From Phytomonospora sp040655735 (GTDB lineage Bacteria > Actinomycetota > Actinomycetes > Mycobacteriales > Micromonosporaceae), in NCBI RefSeq assembly GCF_040655735.1, contig NZ_JBFAKK010000005.1:124001-188000 (forward strand): 64,000 nt of DNA, written 5' to 3'. Position numbers and translations under genes: made by a program. The notes under the pieces are model-generated. The model had not been told where the DNA came from, did not search any database, and saw only the letters and a program-made list of their open reading frames with translations. Positions 1-8,193 of the stretch are shown here, piece after piece. How positions within the stretch are numbered: the first letter of the stretch is position 1; every line of letters starts with the position of its first letter.

Positions 1-1092
1 GGCGACGTCGGCGGGGGTGGGTCTGGCCGGCAGGCGGCCGGCGGCCTTGCGCTCGGCGACCAGGGCGAGCAGCTCGGCGACGGTGCCTTTGAACCGGGGG
101 ATCTCGGCGCGCACCATCCGCCAGGCGCCGGGGTCGTCTCCGAGGACGTCGGCGACGACTTCCCGCAGGCGCTCGGACTCGTTTCCCCGCAGTGCTTTCA
201 GCGCGTTCTTCGCCGGGCGGGCGTGGTCGAGAATCCAGCCGTGGTCGCCGAGTTCGGCGACCCGCCCGATGTCGCCGAGGGCCTTGGCGGCCTCGGCGGT
301 GCAGTCGGCGCGCGCGGTCAGCGCGCTGACGATGTCCTTGCGAAAGCGTTTGCGCCCGTGTGCGGCGGCCAGGACCGTCCAGTCGACGGACGCGCGCTGG
401 CTCACCGACCCGGTGACACCGGCGTCGAGTTCGGGGAGCAGGCCCTCGGTGCTCTCGGCGCGTTCGGCGGCCGCGCGCAGTGTCGCCAGGTCGAGTGGGC
501 GCGGAACCTCGGGGGTGTCGTCGGTGGCGAGCAGGTTCTCGACGGCGTCCAGGCCGTCGGCCTCGGCGGTCGAGACCAGCGCGCGCAGGCGGTCGGCGAG
601 CAGCTCGCGGTACGTTCGGCCATAGGCCTTGGCGGCGGCGCCCGGCGCGCGGCAGGCCACCAGCACGCTGCGGCGTGAGTTTTCGAGAGTGCTGAGCAGC
701 GTTCGCGCGAGGTCGGGATCGCTCCACATCGGGTCGCCCGCCTCCGGTCGCGCCAGCATCGCGCGGATCTCGGCCGTGGTCCAGCCATCCTGATCGCCGT
801 AGGCGTGCGAGCGCCAGTCGAGGGCCGCGACGATGATGCCCGCTATTCCGAGCGCCGCCAGCCGGGCGCGGAACGCGGGGTCGGCGACCAGCCGGCGGTT
901 GCTCGCGATCGCCTTCAGCAGCTCGGGGTCACGTGCGTCGAAGGCGTGCTCGATGAGTCTGTCGGGCAACCGGGGCGCTGATCGGGCCACCCTGGCCAGG
1001 GGCTCGCGGTGCGAGGCGAGCAGCCTCGACCAGTCGCCGGGATCGGCGGCCTCCAAAAGCGCGAGCACGGCCAGGACGCTGTTCTCGATCAT
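1..1092 (-). CDS. Uncharacterised protein, C-terminus beyond left edge
   Basis: An open frame runs leftwards from an ATG at 1092 to the window edge: 364 codons with no stop, with actinobacterial codon use throughout. AAGGAA lies a few bases upstream of the ATG and can serve as the ribosome binding site. The product looks soluble and mostly helical, rich in Ala, Leu, Arg and Asp, with stretches such as DDPGAWRMVRAEIPRFKG. I see no signal peptide, membrane segment or catalytic motif and do not recognise the family. It lies downstream of the CGNR gene on the same strand, about 80 bases away, so cotranscription is possible. The end of the protein is missing from this window. Confidence 0.75.
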   Translation of the reverse strand, partial: MIENSVLAVLALLEAADPGDWSRLLASHREPLARVARSAPRLPDRLIEHAFDARDPELLKAIASNRRLVADPAFRARLAALGIAGIIVAALDWRSHAYGDQDGWTTAEIRAMLARPEAGDPMWSDPDLARTLLSTLENSRRSVLVACRAPGAAAKAYGRTYRELLADRLRALVSTAEADGLDAVENLLATDDTPEVPRPLDLATLRAAAERAESTEGLLPELDAGVTGSVSQRASVDWTVLAAAHGRKRFRKDIVSALTARADCTAEAAKALGDIGRVAELGDHGWILDHARPAKNALKALRGNESERLREVVADVLGDDPGAWRMVRAEIPRFKGTVAELLALVAERKAAGRLPARPTPADVA

Positions 1093-1173
1093 GGGGGATT
1101 CCTTGTCCGGGGGGCTTTCCCCGCAGGCTAGCGGGAGGGGGCGACACGCCCGCGTGTCCCCTGTGGATACCGG

Positions 1174-1722
1174 CTACCCCTTGCGGTCGCGGTAGGCGCG
1201 CATCTTCGCGCGGCTGCCGCAGATGCTCATCGTGCACCAGCGGCTGCGGCCCGACGGGCTCTTGTCGTAGTAGACCCACCGGCACGAGTGCATCGCGCAT
1301 GCCTTGAGTCGCCGCCAGGTTCCCTCGGCGACGGACACGACGATCGCCGCCGCCAGCTCGGCGAGCAGCGCGTCGGCTCCGCGCAGGCCTTCGACGGGAC
1401 GGGCGCTCGCCTCGCCGGTCGGCCCGATCCGCACGGTCAGCGGGCCGCGCGCGAGGAGGGCGTCGAGCGCTCCGCCGTCGTCGAGGTCGACGCCGGCGTG
1501 GGCCTGCGCGGCGTCGCGCAGCGCCTCGCGCGCTTCACGGCAGATCGCGACGTCGTCGTCGGTGTAGTCGCGTTCGGGGAGGCCGTGCGCGGTGGCGAAG
1601 GCGGTGAGGTCGGCGGGAGTGCGCATGTCGTCGACGCCCACCTCGATGTCGGTGGTGTTGACGAAGTCCTGCACCAGGGCGAGCGCGCCCGGTGCCGGTG
1701 AGCGATCCCCCGGTTGTCCCAT
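1174..1722 (-). CDS. CGNR zinc-finger / ABATE-domain putative regulator
   Basis: A 182-residue protein with the ABATE-type N-terminal half (roughly residues 12-130, containing ALVQDFVNT) and a C-terminal CGNR zinc finger. C142, C147, C163 and C168 are the likely zinc ligands, and the family's WCTMxxCGNR motif reads WCTMSICGSR, so Asn is replaced by Ser. CGNR proteins are presumed DNA-binding regulators, often of stress or drug-response genes. The gene is divergent from an MFS efflux pump with only 69 bases between start codons and a perfect 16-bp palindrome in that gap, which suggests it controls the pump and itself. ATG at 1722 follows AGAGGTAAC. The family call is firm; the target is inferred. 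Confidence 0.88.
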   Translation of the reverse strand: MGQPGDRSPAPGALALVQDFVNTTDIEVGVDDMRTPADLTAFATAHGLPERDYTDDDVAICREAREALRDAAQAHAGVDLDDGGALDALLARGPLTVRIGPTGEASARPVEGLRGADALLAELAAAIVVSVAEGTWRRLKACAMHSCRWVYYDKSPSGRSRWCTMSICGSRAKMRAYRDRKG

Positions 1723-1751
1723 GCCAAAAGGTTACCTCTAAACTCTCGATG

Positions 1752-1767
1752 CCGGTAACGTTACCGG
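1752..1767. promoter_or_regulatory. Candidate operator between CGNR regulator and MFS pump
   Basis: CCGGTAACGTTACCGG is a perfect 16-bp palindrome midway between the divergent start codons at 1722 and 1792. Related GAGGTAAC sequences sit at the ribosome binding sites of both genes (1731-1738 reversed and 1781-1788). The position suits a shared operator for the CGNR protein. That is inference from symmetry and placement only. Confidence 0.5.
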
Positions 1768-1791
1768 TGAACCCATTATGGAGGTAACACC

Positions 1792-3039
1792 TTGCACGTG
1801 CTCCGCCGCGACCGGGACTTCCGCCGCTTCTGGACCGGACACACCATCTCGGTCATGGGCGCCGACATCACCTACGTAGCCCTGCCCCTGGTCGCCACGC
1901 TCCTCCTCGACACCGGAGCGGCCGGCGTCGCCGCCATCGCCACCGCGACCTTCCTCCCGAGCATCCTGCTGCCCCTGCTCGCCGGACACTGGCTGGAAAC
2001 CCGAAGACGCCGCGGCGTCATGATCACCGCCGACCTCGTCCGCGCCGCCGCGCTCGCCGTCGTCCCCCTCGCCTACGTCCTCGACGGCCTCTCCGTGCCG
2101 CTGTTGGCCGCCGTCGCCTTCGCCGTCGGCTCGGCGAGCACCGTCTTCGACATCGGGGCCTTCGCCTACCTGCCCACCCTCGTCGCCGACGACGACCTCC
2201 CGCAGGCCAACCAGTCCATGCAGGGCTCCACGACCGCCGCGCAGGTCACCGGACCCGGCCTCGCCGGCCTCCTCGTCCAGCTCCTCGGACCCGCCGTCGC
2301 GCTCGCCGCCGACGCCGTCAGCTACCTCGCCAGCGCCGTCGGCATCGGCGCCGCCAAACGCCCCGAACCCCTCCCGGCCCCGCCCACCGTGAAGCCGAAC
2401 CTGTTCAGCGGCCTCGGCGTCGTCCTGCGCAACCCCTTCCTGCGCGCCATGACCACCCACGCGGCCCTCTACAACGCCGGCGCGCAGATCCTCATCGTCA
2501 ACCTCGTCGTCCTCGCCGTCACCGACCGCGGCCTCGACCCCGGCTGGTACGGCGTCGCCCTCTCCGGAACCGGCGCCGGCGCCTTTCTCGGCACCATGGT
2601 CGCCCTGCGCCTGGCCGCCCGCCTCGGCTACGGCCGCGCCTTCGCCGCCGCTCTGGCCTTCTCCACCGGAGCACCCCTGATGCTGGCGCTGATCCCCTGG
2701 ACCGGCGGCGCCTTCGGCCTCGCCCTCGGCGGACTCCAGCTCGCCGCCGGAGCCGGCCTCGGCGCCGCCAACGTCCTGTCGGTGACACTCCGCCAGGTCG
2801 TCATGCCCAAAGGCGCGCTCGCCCGCAGCAACGGCGGCTACCGCCTGATCACCTTCGGGGTCCTCCCCATCGGCGCCGCGCTCGGCGGCGTCCTCGGCGA
2901 GACCATCGGCTCACGCTGGGGCGTGGGCGCCGGGACCGCGCTGATGGCCGTCTCGGCACTGCCGATGGTGCTCGGCCGGATCCGCCGCCTGCGCACGCCC
3001 CAGGAGGCGCGCCCGGCGGAGGTCGCGACGGCGGCCTAG
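1792..3039 (+). CDS. MFS transporter, probable drug/macrolide-type efflux pump
   Basis: A 415-residue major facilitator superfamily protein of the 12-helix MFS_3 type. The stretch RRRGVMITADLVRAAAL after the second helix is the cytoplasmic-loop motif of this group. The N-terminus begins DRDFRRFWTG, as in many actinobacterial exporters of antibiotics or siderophores. The start is a TTG at 1792 with GGAGG at 1780-1784, a good spacing; no ATG or GTG fits better. It is divergent from the CGNR regulator and shares the palindrome at 1752-1767, so expression is probably regulated by substrate or stress. It should export a small hydrophobic compound by proton antiport; the substrate is unknown. Confidence 0.9.
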   Translation: MHVLRRDRDFRRFWTGHTISVMGADITYVALPLVATLLLDTGAAGVAAIATATFLPSILLPLLAGHWLETRRRRGVMITADLVRAAALAVVPLAYVLDGLSVPLLAAVAFAVGSASTVFDIGAFAYLPTLVADDDLPQANQSMQGSTTAAQVTGPGLAGLLVQLLGPAVALAADAVSYLASAVGIGAAKRPEPLPAPPTVKPNLFSGLGVVLRNPFLRAMTTHAALYNAGAQILIVNLVVLAVTDRGLDPGWYGVALSGTGAGAFLGTMVALRLAARLGYGRAFAAALAFSTGAPLMLALIPWTGGAFGLALGGLQLAAGAGLGAANVLSVTLRQVVMPKGALARSNGGYRLITFGVLPIGAALGGVLGETIGSRWGVGAGTALMAVSALPMVLGRIRRLRTPQEARPAEVATAA

Positions 3040-3119
3040 GGCTTGTCTTGTGGGTGCGAGGCGGAGTTCAGAAGGACAATGAGCCCGCCGCAGCCCCGCA
3101 GTGATCCACCGGATACGCC

Positions 3120-4088
3120 CTAACCCTGTCGCGGCCGCAGCGCCTGCGCCAAGTGGGTCTCGACGATCTCGCCGACGATGGCGGCGTAGACCGGGTCGCC
3201 CTGGTCGGGCCGGGACCCGTCGGTCGGCGCGATCACCACGTACAGCAGGAAATGCCCGTAGGTGTTGTAACCCAGCACCGTCGCCGTCCGGCCGAGGACG
3301 GCGGTGTCGCCGCCACCGTGGAGGATCGTGAAGTCGCCGGCGTCCTCCTCGACACCGGTCCGCACGGCCTGCGCGCTCTCGGCGTCGACCAGGTTCACCA
3401 CACCGGCGGTCAGCGCGAAGGAGCCGTCGGGGCTGAGCAGCGTGGCCCGCACGACCTGGCTGCACTCGTGCCGGTCGAGGAGCTCGGCGAGCTTGCCGGT
3501 CGCGGCGGCGGCGCAGTTGGCCAGCGCCTCGGCCTTGACGGTCTCGTAGGTGCCCGACGCGGCGATCACGCCGGTCTGGGCGAACAGCTCGGTGACGGTC
3601 ACCGGAGCCGGGTCGGTGGCGCGGGCGTCGAGCGGATCGGCCGCCTGCTCCTCTCCGCCGGCCGGGGGAGCGGTCGCCCCGGCGGTGCCCGGCTCGTTGA
3701 CCGCGTCCTCGCGGAGCAGCACGAAGGTGCCGGCCGCGCAGCCGGCCAGCAGCGCGATGCCGATGACGGTCGCCAGGATCCGCATCCAGGAACGGACGTT
3801 GGCCCGCGACTGCGCGAGCCGGCGATGCGCCGAGAGGGCGAAGGCCGAACTGCCGAGCCGGGGATCGACCGGCTCGTCGGGTGCTTCGTCGTCAAGGTCA
3901 CCGAGGGTGTCCTCGGGTTGTCCATGGTGGACTTCGGTCGACTCGGTGGGGGTTTCTTCGTCGGCGGGGGAGAACGGGTCGTACAGCGGTTCTTCGACCA
4001 TCGACGCCTCGGGCGCCCGGAAAGGGGAAGGACCACCGTCGAGACTGCGGCGCCGGGATTCGGCGTCGGTCGCGGTGCGATAAGTCAC
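3120..4088 (-). CDS. Single-pass membrane protein of unknown function
   Basis: 322 residues in three parts: an acidic, Pro/Thr/Glu-rich N-terminal segment of about 100 residues, one membrane helix around residues 105-125 (ILATVIGIALLAGCAAG), and an extracytoplasmic domain of about 180 residues with a TAPPAGGEEQ linker. The topology suggests a cytoplasmic disordered tail and an exported sensor or binding domain. The first start is GTG at 4088 without a clear ribosome binding site. An ATG at 4001 (MVEEPLYDPF) has GAGG five bases upstream and may be the true start, giving 293 residues. No family recognised. It ends about 80 bases from the convergent MFS gene. Confidence 0.75.
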   Translation of the reverse strand: MTYRTATDAESRRRSLDGGPSPFRAPEASMVEEPLYDPFSPADEETPTESTEVHHGQPEDTLGDLDDEAPDEPVDPRLGSSAFALSAHRRLAQSRANVRSWMRILATVIGIALLAGCAAGTFVLLREDAVNEPGTAGATAPPAGGEEQAADPLDARATDPAPVTVTELFAQTGVIAASGTYETVKAEALANCAAAATGKLAELLDRHECSQVVRATLLSPDGSFALTAGVVNLVDAESAQAVRTGVEEDAGDFTILHGGGDTAVLGRTATVLGYNTYGHFLLYVVIAPTDGSRPDQGDPVYAAIVGEIVETHLAQALRPRQG

Positions 4089-4172
4089 GCCGACAGACAG
4101 TAGTCAAGCGTGGACTCCCGCGTGAGCGGATCCGCGAAACACTCCCGTTAAGGTGTGCCGCACAATGACCGA

Positions 4173-4790
4173 ATGTCCGCCGAGCATTACTTTTCCGCCG
4201 ACCCCAAAGGGGTGGAGCGCCGCCGCTACGTCAACGTGAGTGCGGCGGGCCGCCAGTTCCGTCTCGTCGCCTCATCCGGCGTCTTCTCCGCCGACCGGCT
4301 CGACCCCGGTACCGCCGTGCTGCTGCGCAAGGCGCCGCTGCCCACGACTCCGGGCACCTACCTCGACCTGGGCTGTGGATACGGGCCGATCGCCACCGCC
4401 CTGGCCGCTGCCGGCGGCGGCCTCGTCCACGCCGTCGACGTCAACGCGCGGGCCCTCGACCTGGTCCGGGAGAACGCCGCGGCGCACTCCCTCGCCGACC
4501 ACGTGATCGCCTCGACCCCCGAGGAGGTCCCCGACAGCACCACCTTCGACCAGATCTGGTCCAACCCCCCGATCCGGGTGGGCAAGGCCGTCGTCCACGA
4601 ACTCATGGACACCTGGCTGCCGCGACTGGCCGAAGGCGGCGTCGCCTGGCTGGTCGTGGCGAAGTTCCTCGGCGCCGACTCGCTACAGGAATGGCTGATC
4701 GAGCGGGGCTGGGACGTCGAGCGCCACGCCAGCCAGAAGGGCTACCGGGTCTTCGCCGTCCGCCGGCCCGAGGAAGAGGACGCCGCCTAG
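4173..4790 (+). CDS. RsmC-like class I SAM-dependent methyltransferase
   Basis: 205 residues from ATG 4173 (a GTG at 4155 would add six residues). The SAM-binding motif YLDLGCGYGPIA is followed by AVDVNARAL, and motif IV is SNPPIRVGK, the NPP(F/Y/I) signature of amino-methyltransferases that act on a base or on Gln/Asn. The order matches the methyltransferase-small domain of RsmC/RlmG, which methylate guanine in rRNA, but at about 200 residues only the catalytic half is present, as in most actinobacterial copies. Likely substrate is an rRNA or other RNA guanine; this is inferred from family. It is a single gene between a divergent membrane protein and a convergent GNAT gene. Confidence 0.85.
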   Translation: MSAEHYFSADPKGVERRRYVNVSAAGRQFRLVASSGVFSADRLDPGTAVLLRKAPLPTTPGTYLDLGCGYGPIATALAAAGGGLVHAVDVNARALDLVRENAAAHSLADHVIASTPEEVPDSTTFDQIWSNPPIRVGKAVVHELMDTWLPRLAEGGVAWLVVAKFLGADSLQEWLIERGWDVERHASQKGYRVFAVRRPEEEDAA

Positions 4791-4791
4791 G

Positions 4792-5343
4792 TCAGCGAAG
4801 CGAGGGGCGCGGGTCGGTCTCCAGGATCGAGTAGACGGCCGAGTTGATCCAGCGCCCGTCCTTGAAGCGGTCCTCGCGGCGGATCCCCTCGCGGGTCATC
4901 CCCACCTTCTCCAGGATCCGGATCGAGGCGGGGTTCTCGACGTCGGCGCCCGCCCAGACCCGGTGGGCCTTCAGTTCGGTCAGGGCGAAGTCGACGAGCA
5001 GGTGGGCCGCCTCGGTGCCCAGGCCCTTGCCCCAGTTCGGGCGGCTGACCAGGTAGCCGATCTCGGCGTTGCTGGACCTGTGCCAGGTCATCTCGATCCC
5101 GCCGGTGCCGACCAGTTCGCCGTCGAGGGTGAGGGCGAGCTTGTACTGCCTGCGCTCGGGGTCGACGGCCTTGCCCGAGTAGTCGGCGATGAAGGAGCGG
5201 TACATCTCCAGGTCGGGGACCTCGTTGTCGCTGGCGGTGCGAAAGACCTCGGGATCGGACATCACCTCGACCATGGCCTCGGCGTCGTCGACGGTCAGCT
5301 CGCGCCAGGTCACGCGAGGCCCGTTCAGTTCCACAGGATGCAT
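4792..5343 (-). CDS. GNAT N-acetyltransferase, RimJ/RimL type
   Basis: 183 residues with the full GNAT fold. The acetyl-CoA binding segment is SRPNWGKGLGTEAAHLLVDF, followed by HRVWAGADVENPASIRILEKVGM, which is diagnostic of the RimJ/RimL/SpeG-like group. Such enzymes transfer acetyl from acetyl-CoA to the N-terminus of a ribosomal protein or to a small amine. ATG at 5343. The stop codon lies one base from the stop of the convergent methyltransferase, so the two transcripts overlap at their 3' ends. The substrate cannot be told from sequence. Confidence 0.88.
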   Translation of the reverse strand: MHPVELNGPRVTWRELTVDDAEAMVEVMSDPEVFRTASDNEVPDLEMYRSFIADYSGKAVDPERRQYKLALTLDGELVGTGGIEMTWHRSSNAEIGYLVSRPNWGKGLGTEAAHLLVDFALTELKAHRVWAGADVENPASIRILEKVGMTREGIRREDRFKDGRWINSAVYSILETDPRPSLR

Positions 5344-5394
5344 GACGTCATTGTGGCATCAGTGTTGCGTCGCCGCAACCCGGACGTGACACCA

Positions 5395-5423
5395 CGGACC
5401 CGCCTGCGGGGCAGGCGGGTCCG
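5395..5423. terminator. Rho-independent-type hairpin
   Basis: A perfect 13-bp stem (5395-5407 with 5411-5423) closed by a GGG loop lies just past the stop codon of the small membrane protein gene at 5439. It should end the leftward transcript carrying the two membrane protein genes. No U-tract follows, as is common in actinomycetes. Confidence 0.7.
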
Positions 5424-5438
5424 AGGCGTGCGAGGGGG

Positions 5439-5861
5439 TCAGCGGGTCTTGCGCAGCCCGATGTACTCCAGTTCGGCGAAGACGGCGACCACGACGGCCT
5501 GGCCGATCATCATCACCAGCCCGAAGGCCGTCAGCGGCATCAGGTCGGCGACCAGGACGACCGCGCAGTCGACGACCCACACGGCGTTGACGACGACCAT
5601 CGCCCACACCAGGCCGCGCGGGATCCGCGGACGCGAGGCCAGCACCAGCCCGCCGGCGGCGAAGGCGATGAGGAACGCGCCCCCGCCGGTCTGGAAGGCC
5701 AGCGGGATGCCGGAGAGGTTCTCGACGGCGCCGAGCCCGGTCGCCAGCAGCATGAGGCCGGCCAGACCGGTGACGACCGCGTCGAGGCGGATCACCGTCC
5801 GCAGGAAACGCGTGCCGTCGGCGAGGGCGGAGGTGTCGGGGGTGCGGGTGAGAGTGGTCAT
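5439..5861 (-). CDS. Small four-helix integral membrane protein
   Basis: 140 residues, about 75% hydrophobic, with four predicted membrane helices (roughly residues 25-45, 62-78, 85-105 and 112-132). It starts MTTLTRTPDTS and ends in a short basic tail GLRKTR. ATG at 5861 with GGGAAGG eight bases upstream. No catalytic motif is visible; small SPW-like or DoxX-like integral membrane proteins are the nearest in appearance, but I cannot assign a family. It lies 56 bases downstream of the 456-residue membrane protein on the same strand, probably cotranscribed, and its transcript ends at the hairpin at 5395-5423. Confidence 0.82.
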   Translation of the reverse strand: MTTLTRTPDTSALADGTRFLRTVIRLDAVVTGLAGLMLLATGLGAVENLSGIPLAFQTGGGAFLIAFAAGGLVLASRPRIPRGLVWAMVVVNAVWVVDCAVVLVADLMPLTAFGLVMMIGQAVVVAVFAELEYIGLRKTR

Positions 5862-5917
5862 GGTTCGTACCTTCCCTAGCGGGTTCGATGTGCGTCGTTC
5901 GACGTCATCGACACTGC

Positions 5918-7288
5918 TCAGGAAGCACTGCCGGGTACAGCCCCGGCACTGCCGGACACTGCCGGATCCGCCTCGATCCGCGTCCGAAGGTCCCCGGCGA
6001 TGAGCGCGGCGGCCTGGTTCTGCCAGTTGTGCAGCGTCCGCTCGGGCACCCCGGCGCGAAACCACTTCAGCGCCGCCGCCGCGTCGGGCGTCAGGTCCTC
6101 GTGGCGCGCCCGGACGCTGTAGGGCCGCAGACCCACGACGTACGGGTAGTGGACGGCGTTGAAGAAGCGCCACTCGTCGCTCGTCGAGAACTCCCCGGCG
6201 ACCGGCCGCAGCCGCTCGATGCCCTCGCGCAGGACCGCCTTCAACTCCGCGGCCCGCTCCAGCGGCTGATCCTGCGCGCCGCGGGCCGAAAGGCGCTCGC
6301 CGATCACCGGCAGACCCGTCAGCGGGCTGGCGACCAGCCGCCCCAGATGGGTGTAGTCGCTCAGCGCGCGCCGGACGAGCCGGTTGAACTCCGCCTCGGG
6401 CGGCAGCGCGAACGACGACGGCGCCGGGCGACGCGCCAGCGAGTCGGCGGCCTCGCGCAGCTCCTCGCGCTCGCGGGCGGTGTCGGGCCGCCCGGCGAAG
6501 GCCAGCCGGTCGACGGCCCGGTCGACGACGCTGTGCAGCGCCTGCCCGGTGACCGCGGCGGCGGTCAGGCCGAACAGCAGCGCCGTGGTCGCCGTCGAGG
6601 TGCCCATGGCGAGGATGACCAGCCCCGCCTGCCCGCCGAAGACGAGCGCGGCCAGACCCGAGAACAGCGCCGAGCGGGCCATGTCGGCGCGCAGCTCGGT
6701 GCCCTCGTCGAAGGCGTCGGCGATCGCCACCGCGACGGTCAAGACGATGAGGTCGACGCCGAGCATCGGCAGCACGAGCCCGTCGGGCAGCAGGTCGGCG
6801 GCGTAGACGGGGAGGGTGACGCCGAGCCCGAACAGCAGTGTCGCCACCGTCGACAGCGCACGCACCCGCCGGTGCCTGATCCGCCGGAACGTCATCGCGA
6901 AGGTCAGCAGCGGCACGACCGCCAAGACAGCCGGCAGCCAGGCCCCCGAGCGGAACGTGAAGGCCAGCCCGCCGGCGATGAGCAGCGACACGGCGGTGAA
7001 CGCGACCAGCCGGCGCTGCCCGGCCGGGACCTCCCCACCCGGCTCGGCGAGGCGCAGCAGCACGAAAGGCCACGTCACCATCGGCACCGCGAAGAACAGG
7101 CAGGTCCACAGCACCGGCGGATCGTGCGGATCCACCGAGCGGGCGAGAGCGTCGGCGCCGATCGCCAGCGCGTAACCCAGAGCGCCGACCGCCGCCCAGC
7201 GCACGGCGGGTTTCCCCGGCGAGCGGGCGAGCAGATGAGCGCCGAGCCACGCGGCGATCGCGAAGACACAGACCTGGAGGACGAGCAT
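5918..7288 (-). CDS. Multi-pass membrane protein with soluble C-terminal region
   Basis: 456 residues. The first about 255 residues form seven or eight membrane helices (from LVLQVCVFAIAAWLGAHLL to TTALLFGLTAAAVTGQALH); the remaining 200 are soluble and begin with a charged helix (DTAREREELREAADSLARR). The arrangement recalls sensor histidine kinases with a 7TM-like input domain, but no H-box, N-box or G-box is visible, so it is not an active kinase. The C-terminal motif GVPERTLHNWQNQAAALIAGDLR resembles a helix-turn-helix-like helical pair. Its last codons hold near-repeats of CACTGCCGG. ATG at 7288. Function unknown. Confidence 0.8.
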   Translation of the reverse strand: MLVLQVCVFAIAAWLGAHLLARSPGKPAVRWAAVGALGYALAIGADALARSVDPHDPPVLWTCLFFAVPMVTWPFVLLRLAEPGGEVPAGQRRLVAFTAVSLLIAGGLAFTFRSGAWLPAVLAVVPLLTFAMTFRRIRHRRVRALSTVATLLFGLGVTLPVYAADLLPDGLVLPMLGVDLIVLTVAVAIADAFDEGTELRADMARSALFSGLAALVFGGQAGLVILAMGTSTATTALLFGLTAAAVTGQALHSVVDRAVDRLAFAGRPDTAREREELREAADSLARRPAPSSFALPPEAEFNRLVRRALSDYTHLGRLVASPLTGLPVIGERLSARGAQDQPLERAAELKAVLREGIERLRPVAGEFSTSDEWRFFNAVHYPYVVGLRPYSVRARHEDLTPDAAAALKWFRAGVPERTLHNWQNQAAALIAGDLRTRIEADPAVSGSAGAVPGSAS

Positions 7289-7321
7289 GGCCGCAATGGT
7301 GCCCGAGGCGACCGCGAGCGG

Positions 7322-8068
7322 CTATACCTCCGCGAAGACCTCGGCGGGCACCTCGGCCCCGGCCAGCGCGAGGAAATCCGCGCCCGGCTCGGCCGCCACC
7401 TCGACACGCCGGCCCGGCTCACCGGCCGCGTCGAAGGCCAGCCGCCACGAGTGCAGCCCGGTACGCCCGCCCGCGGCCTTGTCGAAGAGCGGGTCGCCCA
7501 CGATCGGGAACCCGATCCAGGCCAGATGCACCCGGATCTGATGGCGCCTGCCGGTCTCCGGCCGCACCGACAGCAGAGTGCGCCCCTCGCCCTCCCACAG
7601 ACGCTTGAAACCCGTCACCGAGGGATAGGACTTCACGTGGGTGAACACGTCCCCGTCGGGCACGCTCCACACGCCCCCGTGCTCGGCGATGCTCTCTCGC
7701 GGAGCCGCCACCCGCACCCGGTTCTTGCGCCCGACGCTCAACGGCAGCTCGATCGTTCCCTCGGCCGGCAGACCCGTCGCGGCGGTGATCGCCAGATAGG
7801 ACTTGCCGACCGTGCGCTTGTTGAACTGCCGTGTCAGATCCCCGTGCGCGGCCAGCTCCTTGGCCAGCAGGATCGCCCCCGAGGTCACCTTGTCGATCCG
7901 GTGGGCCGGATAGAGCGTCTCCCCGGCCTCGGCGGCGAGGCGGACCAGGTCGGTGTCGTGGCGCTCGCCCATCACCGACAGGCCCGCCGGCTTGTTCAGC
8001 ACGAGACAGACCTCGTCCTCGTGGATGGTTCCTCGCGCGCGCAGTTGCGTCCAGTCAGCCTCGGTCAC
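7322..8068 (-). CDS. RluA-family RNA pseudouridine synthase
   Basis: 248 residues. The catalytic motif HRIDKVTSGAILLAKE carries the invariant Asp that attacks uridine C6, matching the RluA consensus HRLDxxTSGxxLxAK. Upstream is NKPAGLSVMG, and the later motif GRRHQIRVHLAWIGFPIVGDPLF is the second family signature. There is no N-terminal S4 domain, so it is the short form, like RluA or TruC. It should isomerise specific uridines in rRNA or tRNA. Start GTG at 8068. The downstream membrane protein gene follows after 33 bases on the same strand, so the two may be cotranscribed though functionally unrelated. Confidence 0.9.
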   Translation of the reverse strand: MTEADWTQLRARGTIHEDEVCLVLNKPAGLSVMGERHDTDLVRLAAEAGETLYPAHRIDKVTSGAILLAKELAAHGDLTRQFNKRTVGKSYLAITAATGLPAEGTIELPLSVGRKNRVRVAAPRESIAEHGGVWSVPDGDVFTHVKSYPSVTGFKRLWEGEGRTLLSVRPETGRRHQIRVHLAWIGFPIVGDPLFDKAAGGRTGLHSWRLAFDAAGEPGRRVEVAAEPGADFLALAGAEVPAEVFAEV

Positions 8069-8193
8069 CGGTTGATGGTAGGCGCCCGGGCGGCCCGGGC
8101 GGTCATGGGCGCGAGCGCGAGGGGGTGTTGAGCTCGGCGGCGGTGGCCGAGCGCCCTCCGAAGCCGATCACCCCGGGCGTAGTGTCGATCATC

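Noticed and set aside
5888..8131. 747-codon plus-strand frame
   Set aside because: Antisense to the 456-residue membrane protein and the pseudouridine synthase; composition His/Arg/Gln-rich without domains.
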